Shown here one piece after another: positions 59,586 to 64,000 of a stretch of DNA of 64,000 nucleotides. Made by a program: the position numbers and the translations under genes. Source of the stretch: Lepisosteus oculatus (taxonomy: Eukaryota; Chordata; Actinopteri; Semionotiformes; Lepisosteidae); contig NC_090697.1 of NCBI RefSeq assembly GCF_040954835.1, positions 27,521,001 to 27,585,000 of the forward strand. Reading direction: 5' to 3'. The notes beneath the pieces were generated by a model that did not search any database, had not been told where the DNA came from, and saw only the letters and a program-made list of their open reading frames with translations. How positions within the stretch are numbered: position 1 is the first letter of the stretch; every line of letters begins with the position of its first letter.

Positions 59586-60341
59586 AATATTAGCCCACTT
59601 CCCATATGTCTGCTGGGAACTGAAATAAAACTGTTTGGATATGTGCACATGGTGTAAGCCGACTGATGAGAAAAATATTTATCAGTGTTGCTGCATTGAA
59701 CTGGGCTAATCAGAATGCCCTGATGATCAGTTATGTAGTATGGACTTTACTCACAGTTGCTGGCACATAGGAACTATTTCAGTTGTAAGTAAGACTGTCA
59801 AAGACACTATGTGCGAACTGGAGGTTGTTTCTAACTTGGGATGAAAGTAGATTGTATTTTAAAGCCTGTGAAGAAGAGCATCATAATGTATTGTAGTTAA
59901 TTATAATATATTAAATGTGATATATTACATACAATACCCTGAGGGACAATCAGCTGAAACTGAGTGTCAGCACATCTGGGGATATCCAGACATGCTACAG
60001 CCACTGGTCAGCACTTGATCCACATCTGTAACAGTCTGCAAAGGGCTTTTTCTGAACAATATTTGATAACAGTTTATGATCGTTTGTATTAGTAAAGCAC
60101 TTTTCCTCCCAAGGATCTAATCTATAATTCAAAAGGCGATACCTAGTAAAGGGGGTTAGGATTAGAATGGTTTTTCTTTGCTGTTTGTGTTTTGGTCCTG
60201 ATAGAACCACATTGTTTTGTGTGATACAATAGCTATACATACAATTTACTTTAATTTATTTACCATTTTGCATTCCAAAGGATACAGAGGGGTATCCACT
60301 TCATCCCTACTGCAGTGCAGCCCTACCTGTGTGTGGGAGTC

Positions 60342-60681
60342 ACACAGCACCATTCTGCACCAGCAGCCCCACCTGGAGACACACAGCACCATTCTGCACC
60401 AGCAGCCCCACCTGGAGACACATAGCACCATTCTGCACCAGCAGCCCCACCTGGAGACACACAGCACCATTCTGTACCAGCAGCCCCACCTGGAGACATA
60501 CAGCACCATTCTGCACCAGCAGCCCCACCTGGAGACACACAGCACCATTCTGCACCAGCAGCCCCACTGGAGACGCACAGCACCATTCTGCACCAGCAGC
60601 CCCACCTGGAGACACACAGCACCATTCTGCACCAGCAGTCCCACCTGGAGACACACAGCACCATTCTGCACCAGCGGCCCT
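60342..60681 (+). repeat. 39-bp minisatellite, about nine copies
   Basis: Units start at 60346, 60385, 60424, 60463, 60502, 60541, 60579, 60618 and 60657 (agcaccattctgcaccagca then gccccacctggagacac). The period is 39 bp except one 38-bp unit (a C lost near 60566). As 39 is divisible by three, long open frames appear on both strands, but no gene context supports them. Confidence 0.95.
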
Positions 60682-62319
60682 AATGCGCAGCAGGTCAGGG
60701 TAAGTGAGAAATTGGTTCACCGGTTTAATTAAGGGAGAACATAGAGGAGGCCAGATTGTACAAGACCAGAGAGGAATGATTATCTTTTTACTGTTTTTTG
60801 TGTTGTCCAACATCCTTCATCCTGTATTTCTTTACTTTTGTTCAGTTACCATCTGCTGATGTAGCCATGTCAGCCTGGAGCCATCTTTATGCTTTGCAAA
60901 AGATCACCCACTCACGTCTGATCTAAACAGTGCTTGTGAAGTCCAAACGCATGCTGCTAGTATTTCTACAGCCCTGAGATGGGTAAATGTTGCTCTGTAT
61001 TGTGCCTGGAGGTTGCATTGCATAGTAATTACAAGATCCTCCTCCAGAGTTTTGATTAAAAAAGAAGGGGATAGCAATTAAAAACTATTCACATATTCCT
61101 TTGTTCCCTGTTTTTGGAATGTGCTCCCCACTGCCACTCTCTGTCAAAGCTGAGACAGAGGGCTACTGTCTCTGAAAACCCCTATTATTCAAACAGTGAC
61201 TGTTTTGAATATCTGGCCCTTGTTTATTTGTTGTCACTGTTTTCCCAAATTGCTGCAAGAAATGTTGTTCTGTTTTTGTGTTATTGCACTGGGCTGTAGC
61301 AACAAAAACAAAAAGGTGATGTGTGCATGCCTCCAGGATAGAAATTAGCTCTGATTTACAAGCACGATGAAAAAACAACAACAGTGAAAAACGCCTACAG
61401 ATTTATAATGCTATGCAAATGAACAGATACCCAGAATCTGAGCACTTAGACATCAATTACCCCTATCTGCTGTGGTCTGGTTATATAATTTATACCTCCC
61501 TCATAGTTGTCTGTACAAATCCCAGCTGATAAGGCACTGATAACCTGCAGATAACAGGCAGCCATTAGTGAAGTACAAGCTTAACAGAAACAAAGTCGGT
61601 TCACTCAGCACTACAATTTATGTCTTTGCTTTATAATGCTTGCACATCAAAGATTTAAAGGCACTGAGAAGTAAAGTAAGTAATTCTTCACTTTATAAAT
61701 GAATGCAGATTGAAAGATCCAATCAAAATAAAGAATGTGGATCGCACTGAATAAGTGTTTATTTTCTTAAGTGGCTTTGAGATTTAAGGCATGTGCTTCT
61801 GAAAGCCAGAGAATCTTAATAAACAAAGGATCCTTCATTCAATATAGTTTCTACGTGTTCAATAATTAATTAATGGGCTACTAATACTGTTTATCTGAGA
61901 TGATAAACTCAGGTGACTCGAAGCACAATGGATGAAGCCACTAGTTTTGAGGATGTGAAACAGTCTCTTCATGCAGCACAATCTGAGAGCAGCATCTTGA
62001 CATAAATTGTACAACTTAAAGAGAAGCCAAAAATGAGAGAGATTCAACTACATTATTCTTCAAGGATCTGTCAAATTTTAAGCTGCAAAATTAGAGAAAT
62101 TGTCAAACTGTTTTCTATGAGAATTTAAAACATTGAATGCAGAAATGCCCCCTTGAACTGGAGTAGGACTGATTGCTTTATCCACACATACAGTAGGGAT
62201 AAGACTATGTCAAGTTAAAGAAAAAGCAACCTGCAGTACTTCTTCCCATCCTTTAGATATGTTTTCCTCCATGCACATTTTACAATAGGCACAGAACAAA
62301 GAAGCACAGTCAAATCACA

Positions 62320-62402
62320 CACCCGAAGAAGGCCCCACAGCCGAAATGTTGTGTTTCTTTTCTTCTCTTTTCAGAGTTAAACCTTAACTTGTTCCTTTGC
62401 AG
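62320..62402 (+). mobile_element. Penelope-like element tail, copy C
   Basis: Plus-strand copy: cacacccgaagaaggcccc, then agccgaaatgttgtgtttc, a pyrimidine tract and cttgttcctttgcagc. The core is mutated (CCGAAGA; GAAAT). Confidence 0.55.
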
Positions 62403-62737
62403 CACAGTAAAATGACCTATTCCATTTTAGCGGTTTTGAAATTATAGTTTATTCGGAGAAAAAAAGTCTGTGTGAAAAATATCAATTCATGTCTTCAAAT
62501 GGAACTCTGTCCCTCAGTATAGACTTATCAAAATGAGGTAAAATACTCAATCAATAATTGAGTTCACAATGAAAGAATAATGGTTTAGGGGCAAGTGCAA
62601 TCAGTGGATTATGTGCAAAGTGAGGGGGTACACCGGCTTATGTAATTGTAAGGGAGTAAACTTCTTGGGTTCTTGGGTAGTTGTGTGAATTCCTGTAGGA
62701 GTGGAAATATATATGTATGGAGAGATTAGGAACATGT

Positions 62738-62805
62738 AAAGGTTTATTCCATGCTGAAAAGAAAGGAAACACAATGTTTCGGTTGTGGAGCCTTATTCGG
62801 GTGTG
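62738..62805 (-). mobile_element. Penelope-like element tail, copy D
   Basis: The minus strand reads acacacccgaataaggctcc, then aaccgaaacattgtgtttcc and cagcatggaataaacc. It lies about 340 bp from copy C in the opposite orientation. Confidence 0.55.
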
Positions 62806-63112
62806 TAATAATAATAATAATGTTGCTTTATTAGCCCCTATACAATTTCTTGCATTAGGAGTTCATCTTTTCACATAGCCCAGCTTGCTCTCCATGAGAC
62901 ACAGACACACAGAGAGGGAGAGAGCCTGGGGTTGTACCATTGCCAGGGTACATGGTCTGCCATTGTACAGCACCCCTGGAGCAGTTGGGGTTACGGGCCT
63001 TGCTCAGGAGCCCAATGGAGTAGGATTTCTCTGCTGGCTGCAGGATTTGAACCAGCAGCCTTCCAATCATAGGCACAGTTCCTTAGCCACAGAGCCACCA
63101 CTCCAGGTGCGT
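62805..63112 (-). mobile_element. tRNA-derived V-SINE-like element, minus orientation
   Basis: The minus strand starts with a tRNA-like head (ggagtggtggctctgtggct A-box region, ggttcaaatcctgc B-box), continues through gggctcctgagcaagg and ends in a LINE-like tail with an AATAAT microsatellite at 62805-62820. Full or near full length. Confidence 0.75.
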
Positions 63113-64000
63113 ATGGATAGATGTCTGTTATGTAATGTATCCTTGTATTATTTTGTAAGTTTCTGTGTGGACAAAGTATAGCTGCTTTAATGCAAGAAGA
63201 ACTTCTGATAAATCGTATTGTATGAGATTAATATGTATATACTGTATATAGAGATTTTTTTAGAGTAGTAAACAGTCTGAACCATGTACCAAACACTGTA
63301 CCCATACCTGTCCTCCAGAACTGATTTTGTCTTTCTCACAGTTGCAGTGATTCTTGGTGAGATCCTGGGACTATGCTTTCAGCCACCACTTCACTTTGCT
63401 TTTACAAGGGATTTATTTCTTCTTTGCTTGGAGGAAATATTTCCTCGCATTATTCACACAGCCTTCCTTCAAGACGCAGTGACTTTCTGGATTACTGAGG
63501 ACTTTCCACCAAGAGTCTTTAATACTTCACCTGACTGAGATATGGAGAAAGGGTTAAATTAGTCTAATGAAGGAAAATGCTGATTAAATTAAGTAATTGA
63601 CAGGTTGTTCAGAACAAAAATCAAACCCTGTAGCCATTAGGGCCTTCACTCTGCTTTAGACTGATGGTTTGCATGGGTCCCATAGTGCTTGTGCGCATAA
63701 GAGCACAGTACAATACAGTTAACATGGAGAATTGTGAGAAAAGCTCTTGATAAAACTATATCACGCTAGTACGTGATATAGCATTTACTTGAATCAGCAG
63801 TGTTTGTCCACTATTCTATAACTGTTACATACTGTATAGTAAGAAAATTAGAAAGAGCGTTGAAGTATGAGAGGTACTCGTTTCCTGAAGCAGACGATTA
63901 CTTACTAATGGCTCAGCTCATCGCGCTGGTTACCCCAGTCCACATTATGCACAGACCTGGAAACCCTGCAGAGAACCTAACCCTCCAGGACCAGGACTAC

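Larger units (their letters stand above)
49893..64000. other. gene-poor, repeat-rich region
   Basis: No exon chain with family homology found. It is occupied by LINE fragments, SINEs, R1 copies, Penelope-like tails, tandem repeats and AT-rich palindromic sequence. One isolated acceptor-preceded open segment at 63340-63538 is noted under findings. Confidence 0.55.

Noticed and set aside
60342-60681. CRISPR array
   Set aside because: The whole 39-bp unit repeats; there are no unique spacers, and the context is a vertebrate genome.
60217-60732. Repeat-protein gene over the minisatellite
   Set aside because: Open frames on both strands arise because 39 is a multiple of three. There are no splice signals, homology or flanking exons, and a 1-bp deletion breaks the frame midway.

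Overview
This is vertebrate nuclear DNA: genes are split by GT-AG introns, exons are GC-rich in AT-richer surroundings, and the rest is full of decayed transposons. The repeats (Tc1-like relics, tRNA-derived SINEs, L2/CR1-type LINE 3' ends, a probable Kolobok-type MITE, Penelope-like tails) point to a ray-finned fish. I lean towards a non-teleost lineage such as gar or bowfin, but the sequence alone does not prove it.

Layout. (1) 1-11103, plus strand: the 3' end of an unidentified gene, with two coding exons joined by a 10.7 kb intron. (2) 11104-15277: intergenic. (3) 15278-29356, minus strand: a complete SLC4A1AP (kanadaptin) gene that I rebuilt as 14 coding exons in continuous frame, 826 codons plus stop, with the FHA domain in exon 1 and the conserved C-terminal tail in a small distant last exon. 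(4) 29357-31270: the shared 5' region of two divergent genes, holding a short inverted-repeat element. (5) 31271-36216, plus strand: a complete SUPT7L gene (SAGA/STAGA subunit), four coding exons, 413 codons plus stop. (6) 36217-42166: 3'UTR and a gene-poor stretch with a Tc1 relic, a block that looks like conserved non-coding DNA, and a Kolobok-like MITE with TTAA target sites. (7) 42167-49892, minus strand: a five-exon gene for a predicted secreted protein with two C-type lectin-like domains, 302 codons plus stop. (8) 49893-64000: no convincing gene; LINE fragments, SINEs, tandem repeats and Penelope-like tails.

The head-to-head SLC4A1AP/SUPT7L pair matches the arrangement in human 2p23, so this is conserved microsynteny. 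The lectin gene is unrelated to the pair in function. No wholly new system is evident. The points most worth a second look are the four Penelope-like tails with a hammerhead-ribozyme-like core, the two-domain lectin whose distal domain has a QPD motif but no usual partner motif, the unidentified left-hand gene, the AT-rich block at 39.1-39.75 kb, and the 39-bp minisatellite at 60.3 kb.
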